64,000 bases of DNA from assembly GCF_022606465.1 (NCBI RefSeq), contig NZ_JALBUF010000005.1, positions 1 through 64,000 on the forward strand, read 5' to 3'. The position numbers and the translations under genes were made by a program. Source of the DNA: Sulfoacidibacillus ferrooxidans. Its GTDB lineage: Bacteria > Bacillota > Bacilli > Alicyclobacillales > SLC66. The notes beneath the pieces were generated by a model, which saw nothing but the letters and a program-made list of their open reading frames with translations, was not told the origin of the DNA and ran no database searches. Of this stretch, positions 35,544 to 45,700 are shown in pieces (positions within the stretch are counted from its first letter, which is position 1; each line of letters begins with the position of its first letter).

Positions 35544-36950
35544 ATGAAACCAATTCAAGGGGTCATGATTACTTCAGGGCGCGGAACTAAAATGTGGCCG
35601 TACTCTGATGTGCGACCGAAATGCTTACTTCCGGTGTTCAACCAAACGGTGTTGCACAGACAAATTTTGCAGTTGCAACAAGTCGGGATCCAAACGTTGA
35701 TCATCATAGCTGATCAACGAGGTATGGCTGCCATTCGTGCTGAAGTGGAGAGGATCACGCATCGCTTAAAGTTTAAGTTACTTATTCGCTATGTCATGGT
35801 CGAGAGTCATGATGGTTCTGCAGATGCACTGTGCTATGTCATAGATGACATCATGCGTGAACCCACATTAGTACTTTATGGGGACATCGTTACACCTGTG
35901 GAGAATATCTATCAGCTCATACAGAGCTATGAAGAGACGCGAGAGCAAGCGCTCCTGGTCTCTGCTCTTTTAAATGAGCGTTCAGAAGATTGGCTATGCG
36001 CATATGTAGATGATCAAAAAATAGTATCTCGAGTCATCGCACATCCTCGCAGTGATGTGAATGTTCGCTTATCTGGTGCTTATGTGTTCGATGAGCGCAT
36101 CATTCCTTATCTTCGTGCAACTTCCGATCATATGACTTGTGTACAGGTTGGCGTCATGCCACCTGTAGAAGCAGATCTCATTGAAACATTGCATACTTTC
36201 ATTGGAGCCGGTGGTACGTTTGTGGCCTACTATGCACAAACGTATTGCATAGATTTAGATAAGCCATGGCATATCCTTGAGGCCAATGCGCGTGTAATGG
36301 ATGAGGCAGCATCGCAACTTACACATTCTGTAATACCAGATAGTTCCTACGTTTCTCCAGAAGCGGACATACGGGGGCATGTTGTATTAGGCGAACATGT
36401 GCGCATTGGTCCAAGGGTCCTTATTGAAGGAAATGCTTGGATAGGAGATGGTAGTGTAGTCGATAATGGTGCGATCGTACGTGGAAATGTGGCAATTGGA
36501 CGCAACGTTGAGATCGTAGACTATTGTCTTATTACAGGTCCTTCGGCGATTGGAGATCGCGGAGTGTTGCGGCATGGGGCAGAATTTTCAGGAGTAGCCT
36601 TTCCTGGTGTGTATTTGTACCATTACATGGAGCTTTACGGTGTTATCGGAGAAGGGAGTGACTTAGGTGCAGCGACAGTGTGTGGGACATTGCGATTTGA
36701 CGATGGGGAAACACCGCAGCGCATCAAAGGACGACGCGAGCATGCAGGTTACTATGCCCATGCAGTCTACATAGGTGACCACTGTCGAACGGGGGTCAAT
36801 GCGATTTTGATGCCAGGGTGCAAAATTGGCACGAGAAGTGTGATTGGGGCAGGTGTTGTCTTACAAGAAGATGTTCCATCAGAGACGCTCTTGTACGTTG
36901 AACAAGTAATCGTTAAGAAAAAATGGGGCACACATCTTTATGGATGGTAG
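35544..36950 (+). CDS. GlmU-like sugar-1-phosphate nucleotidyltransferase with left-handed beta-helix domain
   Basis: 468-residue two-domain protein. Residues 1 to about 235 are an NTP-transferase fold with MITSGRGTKMWPYSDVRPK (signature GxGTxMxPxxxxxPK, near 8-24) and LVLYGDIV near 114. About 275-460 is a hexapeptide-repeat beta-helix (HVRIGPRVLIEGNAWIGDG). It resembles archaeal/bacterial UDP-GlcNAc or UDP-glucose pyrophosphorylase/acyltransferase proteins. I prefer the ATG at 35544 (GGAG 9 bases upstream); 35529 is an alternative. An anabolic-looking enzyme inside a catabolic-looking cluster is unusual. Confidence 0.8.
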   Translation: MKPIQGVMITSGRGTKMWPYSDVRPKCLLPVFNQTVLHRQILQLQQVGIQTLIIIADQRGMAAIRAEVERITHRLKFKLLIRYVMVESHDGSADALCYVIDDIMREPTLVLYGDIVTPVENIYQLIQSYEETREQALLVSALLNERSEDWLCAYVDDQKIVSRVIAHPRSDVNVRLSGAYVFDERIIPYLRATSDHMTCVQVGVMPPVEADLIETLHTFIGAGGTFVAYYAQTYCIDLDKPWHILEANARVMDEAASQLTHSVIPDSSYVSPEADIRGHVVLGEHVRIGPRVLIEGNAWIGDGSVVDNGAIVRGNVAIGRNVEIVDYCLITGPSAIGDRGVLRHGAEFSGVAFPGVYLYHYMELYGVIGEGSDLGAATVCGTLRFDDGETPQRIKGRREHAGYYAHAVYIGDHCRTGVNAILMPGCKIGTRSVIGAGVVLQEDVPSETLLYVEQVIVKKKWGTHLYGW

Positions 36951-36967
36951 AGTGGAGGGAATTTACG

Positions 36968-37702
36968 ATGAATGTTGCAGAGCGGTATGCTGATGTAGTA
37001 TTAGAACAACTTCGTGCAGTCATTGAAACGCAGACCAGCGCGTTGAATCAGGCGGCAACTATGGTGGGTGATGCATTGATTCGCGAGCAATGGGTGTACG
37101 TATTTGGCACTGGTCATTCACATATGTTGGCAGAAGAGGCGTTTTACCGTGCAGGTGGTTTAGTGCGGATGGTACCAATCCTAGATACGGGTCTTATGTT
37201 GCATGAAGGTGCTGCTAAAAGCTCCTATTTAGAAGGGATAGAAGGCTATGCAGAGACTTTGCTTGACCAATATCCTGTACGAATTGGAGATGTATTGATT
37301 GTTGCTTCAAACTCTGGTCGCAATGCAGTTCCCATTGACATGGCATTAGCAGGCAAAGCGCGCAAAATGAGCGTCATAGCACTTACGAATCTTCGTCATA
37401 GTAAAATGTGGCCATCGCGCCACACGTCTGGAAAGCACCTCTTCGAGTGTGCTGACATTGTGATTGATAACTGTGGTATTCCAGGGGATTCCAGCATTCA
37501 TATCGATGGATTAGATACAGACGTAGGAGCAACGTCAACGATAAGCGGCACATTGATCATGAACATGATTAGTTTACAAGCAATGGAATATTGCATTTTG
37601 CATGGCAAAGTACCTGAAGTATATGTGAGTAGTAATGGCGTTGAAAGTGATCATAATGAACGCATAATCACGAAATACCGAACACAGATTCGACATTTGT
37701 AA
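36968..37702 (+). CDS. SIS-domain sugar-phosphate-binding protein (UPF0309-like)
   Basis: 244-residue SIS protein: VYVFGTGHSHMLAEEAFYRAGG (45-66), VLIVASNSGRNAVPIDMALAGK near 117, IALTNLRHS and a C-terminal SSNGVESDHN segment. This pattern matches UPF0309/phosphosugar-binding proteins rather than MurQ etherases or GlmS isomerases. ATG at 36968 behind GGAGGG. Sits between the nucleotidyltransferase and NagA, so likely isomerises or binds an amino-sugar phosphate. Confidence 0.8.
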   Translation: MNVAERYADVVLEQLRAVIETQTSALNQAATMVGDALIREQWVYVFGTGHSHMLAEEAFYRAGGLVRMVPILDTGLMLHEGAAKSSYLEGIEGYAETLLDQYPVRIGDVLIVASNSGRNAVPIDMALAGKARKMSVIALTNLRHSKMWPSRHTSGKHLFECADIVIDNCGIPGDSSIHIDGLDTDVGATSTISGTLIMNMISLQAMEYCILHGKVPEVYVSSNGVESDHNERIITKYRTQIRHL

Positions 37703-37772
37703 TTTTCAGTCTAGAGCTACGATGGGTACGCGACAGTATGGACTGCCGGCCGTGAGAGGATGGGATCATGCC

Positions 37773-38873
37773 ATGCATATTGAAGGAAATCGCATTTTGG
37801 CAAATGGCACGTTACAGACGGTGCATGTGCGCCTACAAGACGGCAAGATTGTAGAGATAAAAACTTTTGCAAAAACAGAGGACTCGCTGCCACTAATCGT
37901 GCCGGGATTTATCGATATTCATGTGCATGGTGGTGGTGGTGCTGATACGATGGATCATACGATTGAAGCTTATGAGACGATAGCGAAAACTCATGCACGC
38001 TATGGCACTACTTCCATGCTCTTAACGACGGTTACGGAGTCAGATGCGCAGATTACACAAGTACTGCATCAGGCCAAGCATTACATGACTATGCGACACG
38101 AGGGCGCACAGGTGATCGGGGTGCACTTAGAAGGGCCTTTTATTCATCCGGACCGTGCGGGTGCACAGAGGCTTGACTGCATAGTTGATCCGCAAAGTGA
38201 GATGGCTAGTCGATGGTTTGATACTGGCATCGTAAAAATGATAACGATGGCCCCTGAACGTCCGCATGCACATGATGTAGCACGCCTTGCGCGCGCAGCG
38301 GGAATCATTGTTGCAGCAGGTCATACACGTGCTAAGGCAGTTGATGTAGCACTTGCTAAACTGTCCGGCTTTAGTCATGTCACCCACCTGTGTAACGCGA
38401 TGGAACCTTTGTTACATCGTGAAGGAGGACCGATTGGCCATGTGATTGAGGATCAGGAGTATACGGCTGATCTTATTTGTGATGGAATTCACGTGCATTC
38501 TGCGATGATTAAAGCTTTGGTGCGCTCGATCGGTTCAGAGCGCTTGATGTTAATTACCGATGCCATTCGCGCTACGGCTATGGGTGATGGACTCTATGAT
38601 CTTGGTGGTCAAACGGTGAAGGTGCAAGGTGGTCAATGTCAGTTAGAAGATGGCACACTAGCAGGTAGTGTCCTAACGATGGGGCAGGCGTTTTCTCTGG
38701 TGCAATCCTATGGGCTAGTCCATCTTGCCGATGCACAGCGAATGACCAGTGAGAATGCTGCACGTAAGTTGGGCTTACATAGTAAAGGAAAGATTGAACT
38801 GGGGTATGATGCAGATCTCGTTCTTCTTACAAGCCAAGGTGATATCATGCAGACGGTGATTGGTGGGGAATGA
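37773..38873 (+). CDS. nagA: N-acetylglucosamine-6-phosphate deacetylase
   Basis: 366-residue amidohydrolase. Metal and active-site motifs: GFIDIHVHGGGGADTMD near 47, GVHLEGPFIHPDRAGAQ near 117 (metal Glu), AAGHTRAKAVDVALAK near 185, VTHLCNAMEPLLHREGG near 206, DGIHVHSAMIKAL near 240 and the catalytic Asp in LITDAIRATAMGDGLY near 262. Removes acetate from GlcNAc-6-P to give GlcN-6-P. The ATG at 37773 is where homology begins; the ATG at 37722 has no SD. Last gene of the operon; no nagB is seen in the window, though the SIS protein might substitute. Confidence 0.88.
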   Translation: MHIEGNRILANGTLQTVHVRLQDGKIVEIKTFAKTEDSLPLIVPGFIDIHVHGGGGADTMDHTIEAYETIAKTHARYGTTSMLLTTVTESDAQITQVLHQAKHYMTMRHEGAQVIGVHLEGPFIHPDRAGAQRLDCIVDPQSEMASRWFDTGIVKMITMAPERPHAHDVARLARAAGIIVAAGHTRAKAVDVALAKLSGFSHVTHLCNAMEPLLHREGGPIGHVIEDQEYTADLICDGIHVHSAMIKALVRSIGSERLMLITDAIRATAMGDGLYDLGGQTVKVQGGQCQLEDGTLAGSVLTMGQAFSLVQSYGLVHLADAQRMTSENAARKLGLHSKGKIELGYDADLVLLTSQGDIMQTVIGGE

Positions 38874-39091
38874 ATCCTGTGCAAGTGAAAGAACACCTTC
38901 TCTGAACATGCAATGCGCTTTCATTTTCATCTTGTACGAGAATGATATTCATGATAGAGTGAGGAACAATGAAATAGCACGTCTATTCATAGTATTCTGG
39001 TTCAAAGTGATACTTATGAGAAAGGAGAGGCACAGGCTTCGCGATGGGAGATGTGCAATCGGTTGATGCAACAGATAAAGGGGGGCTAGTC

Positions 39092-40411
39092 GTGAGTGTG
39101 AATATAGCTGAGATTGAACGTTCGACATTGCGCAAGGTGCACAATCGGATTATTCCGTTTATTGTGGTCCTCTATATTATCTCTTTTTTGGATCGGGTCA
39201 ATACGGGGTATGCGGCATTGCAGATGAATACGGCACTCTCGATTAGTGCGAGTGCATTTGGGCTTGTGTCGGGGATCTTTTTTATTGGGTATTTTTTGTT
39301 TGAGGTGCCAAGCAATATCATGATGCACAAAATTGGCGCAAAAATCTGGATTATGCGAATCTTAGTGAGTTGGGGGATTGTGGCCTCGCTTACGGCGATT
39401 GCGCAAAATGTCACGGAATTATATGTGTTGCGGTTTTTGTTGGGCGCCGCAGAAGCGGGCTTTTTTCCTGGTATTATCCTATATCTGACGTTTTGGTTTC
39501 GCGCGCGGGATCAAGCAAAAGCAGTGGCGTTTTTCATGACAGCGCTTGCACTTTCAGGGATCATCGGGGGTCCGGTGTCTACCTTTATCTTGGCGCATGT
39601 CCACTGGGGTGGATTGCAACCGTGGCGCTGGCTGTATATCTTAGAGGGCATTCCTGCAGTCATCTTTGGTGTGATCACGCTGTGGGTGCTGCCCAATCGA
39701 CCCAATGATGCCAAGTGGCTGACGCAGGAGGAAAAGAATTGGCTGCTCGGTGAGTTGACTCGTGAGCGTGAGGCAAAGTTGCAACGCCACTCGATGTCGA
39801 TGTGGAAAGTCATGGCGGATGGTCGCGTGTGGATGTTGACGCTGATTTATTTTTGCTTAGTGACGGGACTGTATGGCATCGGGTTTTGGTTGCCGCAGAT
39901 TGTGAAGGCGCTGTCTAGCTCGTATTCACTATCAACGATCGGGTGGCTCACAGCGATTCCTTATGTTGTAGCCGGGATTGGCATGGTGTTGATCGGAAAG
40001 TCTTCAGATCGCAGTGGGGAGCGGCGCTGGCATACTGCGCTGACGCAAGTGGTAGGTGCGATCGCGCTTGTACTGCTTGGTATGACGACAAATGCTTGGG
40101 TCTCGATCGTGTTGCTAGCGATAGCGACGGCTGGTATTTATGGATTTTTCGGTCCATTTTGGGCGATGCCATCGCTATTTTTAACTGAGGCTACGGCTGC
40201 AGTGGGGATTGCTTTTATCAACTCGGTAGGGAACTTAGGTGGATTTTTTGGACCGTATATCATTGGCGCAGTGAAGCAAAGCACAGGAAGTATGACCAGT
40301 GCCATGTATGTGCTCGCGGCATTTCTCATCGTAGGTGCCGTGTTGACTTTACTGATGCGCCAAGATCGCGCCAAGGGAATGGCAACCGATCGGTCATCTG
40401 TGCAGCAGTAG
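39092..40411 (+). CDS. MFS transporter, anion:cation symporter family
   Basis: About 439-residue 12-TM protein. LYIISFLDRVNTGYAALQMN in TM1, GAAEAGFFPGIILYLTFWF near TM4-5 and SKSSDRSGERRWH after TM7 are typical of the ACS group (tartrate, 4-hydroxyphenylacetate, phthalate or galactonate importers). I prefer the GTG at 39092 (GGGGGG 6 bases upstream); an ATG at 39044 would add 16 residues. Monocistronic, followed by a hairpin at 40489-40525. Substrate unknown. Confidence 0.82.
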   Translation: MSVNIAEIERSTLRKVHNRIIPFIVVLYIISFLDRVNTGYAALQMNTALSISASAFGLVSGIFFIGYFLFEVPSNIMMHKIGAKIWIMRILVSWGIVASLTAIAQNVTELYVLRFLLGAAEAGFFPGIILYLTFWFRARDQAKAVAFFMTALALSGIIGGPVSTFILAHVHWGGLQPWRWLYILEGIPAVIFGVITLWVLPNRPNDAKWLTQEEKNWLLGELTREREAKLQRHSMSMWKVMADGRVWMLTLIYFCLVTGLYGIGFWLPQIVKALSSSYSLSTIGWLTAIPYVVAGIGMVLIGKSSDRSGERRWHTALTQVVGAIALVLLGMTTNAWVSIVLLAIATAGIYGFFGPFWAMPSLFLTEATAAVGIAFINSVGNLGGFFGPYIIGAVKQSTGSMTSAMYVLAAFLIVGAVLTLLMRQDRAKGMATDRSSVQQ

Positions 40412-40488
40412 GGGAAAGTAGAGAACACAAGTCGATGTGACCGAAGCATCAGAGGTAGCTACGTGTACGATCCTGTGCACCATAACGG

Positions 40489-40525
40489 CCTACACGCCCT
40501 TCGCACATGAGGAAGGGCGTGTAGG
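40489..40525. terminator. terminator hairpin after MFS gene
   Basis: 14-bp perfect stem CCTACACGCCCTTC (40489-40502) / GAAGGGCGTGTAGG (40512-40525), 9-nt loop, followed by TTGTAT. Lies between convergent genes. Confidence 0.65.
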
Positions 40526-40580
40526 TTGTATAATTGATCAACTTATGGTATCTCCATCTGACGGCTATGGGGATGCACGA

Positions 40581-40781
40581 TTAGCGTGCAAAGAGTCTGG
40601 AACGGAGCTCTTGTCTGTTGTGTACATCTTTTGTAAGTGCGATGAGTTCTTCATTGGCAAATGCGGCCATTTCGGGGTTCGGGTCCTCGCGTAGTTGCAT
40701 GAGTTTGGTAAATTGCTGATACTCTGTTTCTGTGAATACTTCTTTGGCCCACGCAATAAATGCTTCGTTTGAAGTAACCAT
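40581..40781 (-). CDS. small hypothetical protein
   Basis: 66-residue soluble, acidic, helical protein starting MVTSNEAFIAWAKEVF, not recognised. The SD AAGGGG is 7 bases before the ATG, which supports translation. Charged helical pattern without membrane segment. It has its own short transcription unit, convergent with the MFS gene and divergent from the GNAT gene. Function unknown. Confidence 0.6.
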   Translation of the reverse strand: MVTSNEAFIAWAKEVFTETEYQQFTKLMQLREDPNPEMAAFANEELIALTKDVHNRQELRSRLFAR

Positions 40782-40962
40782 GGACGTTCCCCTTTCATCA
40801 AAACCTGCTCTTTATAAGCATAAGCTACTGTTAAGCCTATGTCATTGACGGTGTTTGTAGAATCGTAGCGAATGTACACTTTTTTTGTTCTACTTGAAGC
40901 GGACAATGCAAATGCATGCAAGAATAGATGGCGAAACATTCGGTCTACAAGGAGTGTGCACA

Positions 40963-41487
40963 ATGGCGATGCTCATACGCAAAGCGCAAGTAAGTGATGC
41001 GCGAGAGATAGCGATCGTTCACGTGGAAAGCTGGCGCTCCACGTATGGTGGGATCGTGTCGGACGCATTTCTTTCTGCTATGTCATACGACGAACGGGAA
41101 GCGCGCTGGCATGTCATCCTTAGTGGGAGTCAGGAGCGCATCGTATACGTCGCGCAAGATGAGGCAGGAAAAGTAGTCGGCTTTGCGATGGGTGGACCTC
41201 ATCGCGACAAAGAACCTGAGTGTAGCGGGGAACTGTATTCAGTCTACTTGTTAGCTGAGTATCAGGGACAGGGAACCGGTCGGCAACTCGTACAAGCGGT
41301 TGCCACAGACCTCCTACAGGCAAAGCACCGCTCGATGATCGTATGGGTGTTTTCGGAAAATCGCGCGAGACACTTTTATGAGAACCTAGGTGCCACCTAT
41401 CTCCTTTCAAAAGAGGCGCAGATCGGTGAACAACAGCTTTCGGAGAGCGCATATGTCTGGTGGGATCTTGAGACGTCATTCGGGTGA
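40963..41487 (+). CDS. GNAT-family N-acetyltransferase
   Basis: 174-residue GNAT protein. LIRKAQVSDAREIAIVHVESW at the N-terminus, acetyl-CoA loop YLLAEYQGQGTGRQLV near 93-108 (Q-x-x-G-x-G), and FSENRARHFYENLGA near 130. The ATG at 40963 behind GGAG fits the family start; the upstream in-frame extension is rejected. Substrate unknown. Confidence 0.85.
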   Translation: MAMLIRKAQVSDAREIAIVHVESWRSTYGGIVSDAFLSAMSYDEREARWHVILSGSQERIVYVAQDEAGKVVGFAMGGPHRDKEPECSGELYSVYLLAEYQGQGTGRQLVQAVATDLLQAKHRSMIVWVFSENRARHFYENLGATYLLSKEAQIGEQQLSESAYVWWDLETSFG

Positions 41488-41660
41488 GTGGTGGATAACG
41501 CGTCATGACACGGGTACGAATCATGATGCAAAAGCCAGCACATACATGAAGGATGAGCAGAAGTTTGTGTATGGTGCTGGGGATTTGTTTTTGTAACGCC
41601 AAGCCTTGTGATGCAAATGCATGCTTCACTCTGTTGAAATAAAGGCCTGATCAATGGATT

Positions 41661-42053
41661 TTTAGCATCTGGGCGGCAGCCATCTCCCAAGACTTCGTGG
41701 AACAGACATTAGGCATCCAACTGTCCGCACGAAAAGGCTTGATGCTCGGACGTATCACGATGTTTTTTGTCATCGTACTCGCCCTAGTCGTCACCTACTA
41801 CTGGAACAGTCTGATTGGGATTGCAGGTGCGGCTGCCTGGTCGATCCTCGCCTCAGTCTTTGTCCCATCGATTGCCATAGGCCACAACTGGCGCCGCGCC
41901 ACAGGAGCAGGTGCAGTAGCTGCAGCGTTCGTTGGCATCTTTACGTCTATCTGGTTTCAAGTGGCGAACTACAATCCAGGTGGATTTTTCGGAGCAACGC
42001 TTGCAATACTCCTTGCTATCGCTACACTGATCATCGTCTCTTTGCTAACATAG
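41661..42053 (+). pseudogene. sodium:solute symporter (SSS family), 3' remnant
   Basis: The reading frame encodes AAAISQDFVEQTLGIQLS followed by about 100 residues with three TM helices ending at a normal stop. This matches the last quarter of SSS-family symporters (the DFxxxxL segment after the conserved small-residue TM). The N-terminal roughly 350 residues are missing: upstream the frame is closed by TAA at 41640-41642. The longest start is GTG at 41697, but a 118-residue product would not transport. It marks a deletion or insertion edge left of the helicase-nuclease gene. Confidence 0.72.
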
Positions 42054-42729
42054 CCCGAAGAATTAGACGAGGATATCATGAATATCATCACGCTTCCATA
42101 TTAGGAGAAACTCTGAATATGGATAAAAATTGATCATCTCCAACCAAGCACAGCAGCAACGCTTATTCATTAAGCTGATTGCAGGTAAATAGTTCTGAAG
42201 AGAAGTTCCCGTTGCGAAGCTACGGAACAAGCAGTGTAAGTGCACCTACACGTGTAGTAAGAAGACGAGGATGGAAGCCATTTAGATAAACATGGCGTTT
42301 CTCCGAACACTTATACGGTTGCAATTGCAAATGATCTAATGCTAGGGCATGGATCATCTCTTTCAGCACTTGATAGAGCCAATGGAATTTCCTGTATCTT
42401 CAGAAACAAAACTTTTAAAATTTTATCATGCGCGGTAATGGTGTATTGTGACATTCCTATCATCAGCCTAATTACAATGCTTGCTTTCGATACATCCATT
42501 CTAGATTAGAGGGACTAGCTGTCACTTGTATGTTATGTCACCCAGTGTGTCACAAAATATATATCAATGTGAAGGGCTTAACTTAGCATAACTAGGTTGG
42601 CATTAAAGATTTGCTCTTAAAAAATCTTCATGTGTTATCATGTTCGCTCTCGTAATCCAATAAGACGACAATTACAAAGCGACTGGATACCCATCAAATC
42701 GCTTTGTAATTATGCTGCATTTTTCGGAT
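42054..42729. other. 676-base gap left of helicase-nuclease gene
   Basis: AT-rich sequence with only short unsupported open frames and no SD-linked gene that I recognise. It ends in the inverted repeat at 42670-42711 just after the helicase-nuclease stop codon. It may contain decayed gene fragments, but none can be named. Confidence 0.5.
42670..42711 (-). terminator. hairpin after helicase-nuclease gene
   Basis: Perfect 13-bp stem AATTACAAAGCGA (42670-42682) / TCGCTTTGTAATT (42699-42711), 18 bases past the stop of the minus-strand gene. No pure T run follows on the minus strand. Confidence 0.6.
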
Positions 42730-45700
42730 TTATATAGAGTTTTTCAAAAACTCCTTGACCTGTGCACGTGAGCCTCCTCGAAGCCGTTCTACCTCACGTT
42801 GGATTTTATCAATTTCCGCTTGTCTCGTTTTCCACCAATTACGGCTCCATACACGATGAATAGACCAACCTTGCTGTTCTAGGAACCGCTGTCGATACAA
42901 ATCGCGTTCGCGAGCTACGCGAGATGAGTGATACATTGCCCCGTCACATTCGACACCCAGTATGAAACGCTCAGGATCATCCGGATGGACAATCGCCAAA
43001 TCAATACGATACCCTGAAAAGCCAACTTGGGTCTGTACCGTATAGCCCAACTTTCGAAGAGCCGTAGTCACTTCTTCTTCAAATGGGCTGTCGTAAATGG
43101 AGATATTTTCGATGGATTGGACAGCTGTCGCATCCAGAATTCCTTCCAATACCGTATTCACCCGTCTCTCGTCACCATCGGATATTGCCTTTGCGTACTC
43201 AAGGTAGCGTTTAAGCAACCTCGGTCCCCTTGAATATGTCTCGACACGTGTCCATTCACTTGGTTCAAACGAACAAACGATGTAAACTTTCAGCCTTGCA
43301 CGTGTTATGGCAACATTTAATCGATTTTCCCCCATATCTTGTGATAACGTACCGAACTGACTTACCATCTTCCCGTCTTGGTCTTTCGCGTAAGCCACAG
43401 AGAACAAGATGATATCACGTTCATCGCCCTGTACATTCTCGATGTTTTTCACGAACAATCCGACGAACTGGTCGCCTTCTTTGCGTGTCCGTGCTTGCTC
43501 AATCAAATTATAAAGCGCTGGGTCATTGTGTCCACGGGCATCTAAAATATCATTGATGAGCTCCGCTTGGTCACTATTAAATGTAATGATTCCTAGCGTT
43601 GGATTAAATTCGTCATGTTGCACAATATCGACTACAAGGTCTGCGATACGATCTGCTTCTTCCTGGTTTCGCCGACCAATCCACTTACCGTTAACGCGAA
43701 TAAACTCGATTGGTTTTTCTTTGCCGAATCCCACAATAGGAGCTGTCTGCATCCGCTTGCCGTAAAATGCGTAATTAGAGAAATTAATCAGGGCATCATG
43801 TGCCGAGCGGTAGTGCCATGTGAGCCATTGGTCTGCCATCTTCGGCTTACTCCAGTCCAGTAGATGTGATGCCTTTCTGTGATTATCTCGCACAAAATCA
43901 TCGTCCTCGTCCTCAAATTCATCATCGTCAGATATACGAAACAGATTTGTGGGTGGTAGCTGCTTTTCATCACCAGCGACAACTACTTGCTTTCCGCGAT
44001 AAATCGCAGGAATAGCGTTCTCAACTGGACACTGTGATGCTTCATCGAAAATGACCAAATCAAAAAATCCGCTCTCCGCTGGGAAAATGGCACTGACAGC
44101 TTCGGGTGTACACAGCCAGCAAGGCACAAGCTTTAATACGTCTGACGTATAGTCCTTTAATACCTTTCGAAGCGGTTTGATTTGGCGTTTTTTACCTGCT
44201 TCATGTTTAAGCGTGGTTCTTGCCTGTCCGCGCACATTTGAAACTTCTAACGCCAGTTGACGATCAATCCACTCTGGTACCAACCGTCGTTTTTCCCTGA
44301 GTAGCGAACTGTATCGACTGCGCGATTGTTCAAATAGTTCCGTTGACACATCTGTTATGTGTTTGTCGGTCGCTTCCACAGCGTCAATCCAAGCATGGAG
44401 GAAACTGTTTTCAATGATTTCGTTCCACAGTTCAGATGCGCTAGGCGTAGATTCAAGTGGTGCCTTTTTCCGACAACGTTCCAATAACTTCTGGTTTATT
44501 CCATCAAGGCCATCTTTCATCTGATCGAGACGCTGTAGACTGTCAAAATTGCTCACGCCCTCTGCAAGTTCCGCAAATCGAGAGACATGAAAAATACCCT
44601 GATCCACCATGTCGCGTAGTTCCGAAACTGTATCGTCGGACAAATATTTTTTCAAGATCTGAAGGTCCTGGCTGATTCGCTCCCAAAGGGCAACCATTTC
44701 TAGGAGCGATTCGACCATCGTTGTAAATTGAACATTCGCTAACTTGTCTAGGTCCTCTTTTGTAACCAAATCGGGTAACCATTTGTCGAAGCAGTCCTGC
44801 GCCTCAACGTATTTGTTTAAAAACTCAATGGCGTGCTGCTTTCTACGACTCCACTCTTCCCAGATATCAACGTCATTCACTATCGGTACGTCCGAGTAAA
44901 AATGTAATTTCACGATGCTCTCACGAAGTGATTGGAAAACTAAATAGGATTCAATCGACTGGCGATATTTCAAAATCGACGTACTTTCAAATAGAACACC
45001 ACTTTTTGTGCAGTATGTTTGAACTTCACGTTTCAGTCCATACCACGAGGAAGATACAAAGCGTGTGATTTTCTGTTGAAGCGCAAGAAAATCATCAATC
45101 TTCTTTGCCCAGTACTTAGCATCGGTCTCGGACATATGTATAATCGGCGAGCCGAGCTCTTGAGCATGTTTTATCTGTTGCGTGATCATGTGAAATACTT
45201 GTTTGACGCGAGCCACGTGGTCAGAATGCTCAAATTCCTTATCTTCATCGAAGTAGAACATATGAATGTGCTTGAATAGGTTACTGTGTCCTATGATTTG
45301 AACTGCTTGTTTTAGCCCCATTAGTGCTTCTTGGTTCTGAACTAGGTACTGCGGTGTATTGGGCAACTCGAATTGTATTCGAATTTCGTTACCACGTTCA
45401 ACCGCTACGCGGAGCCGGTTGCTTACCTCTTCGAGCTCCATGTGATGTTGATTACTAAACTTTGCAAACGACTTTCTTCTCGCCCAAGCATAATTGGCGT
45501 GGTCGAACTTTTGCATAAGTGCCAAAATTGAACGGATTTCGAGAAGACGTTTTTGCAGTTCTTCATACGTCATGCCATTCGCCAAATCGGAAACCGCGAT
45601 TATCAAGTTTGGGTCCCACTTTGCGTTTGCGTACAAATACTGAAGTGTCTTTCCAAATGGTCTATCGGCGTGCAACGAATTCGCGATCGAGTTAAGTTTG

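Noticed and set aside
42063-42499. Two short minus-strand frames in the gap left of the helicase-nuclease gene
   Set aside because: No SD, no recognised family; may be chance or decayed sequence.
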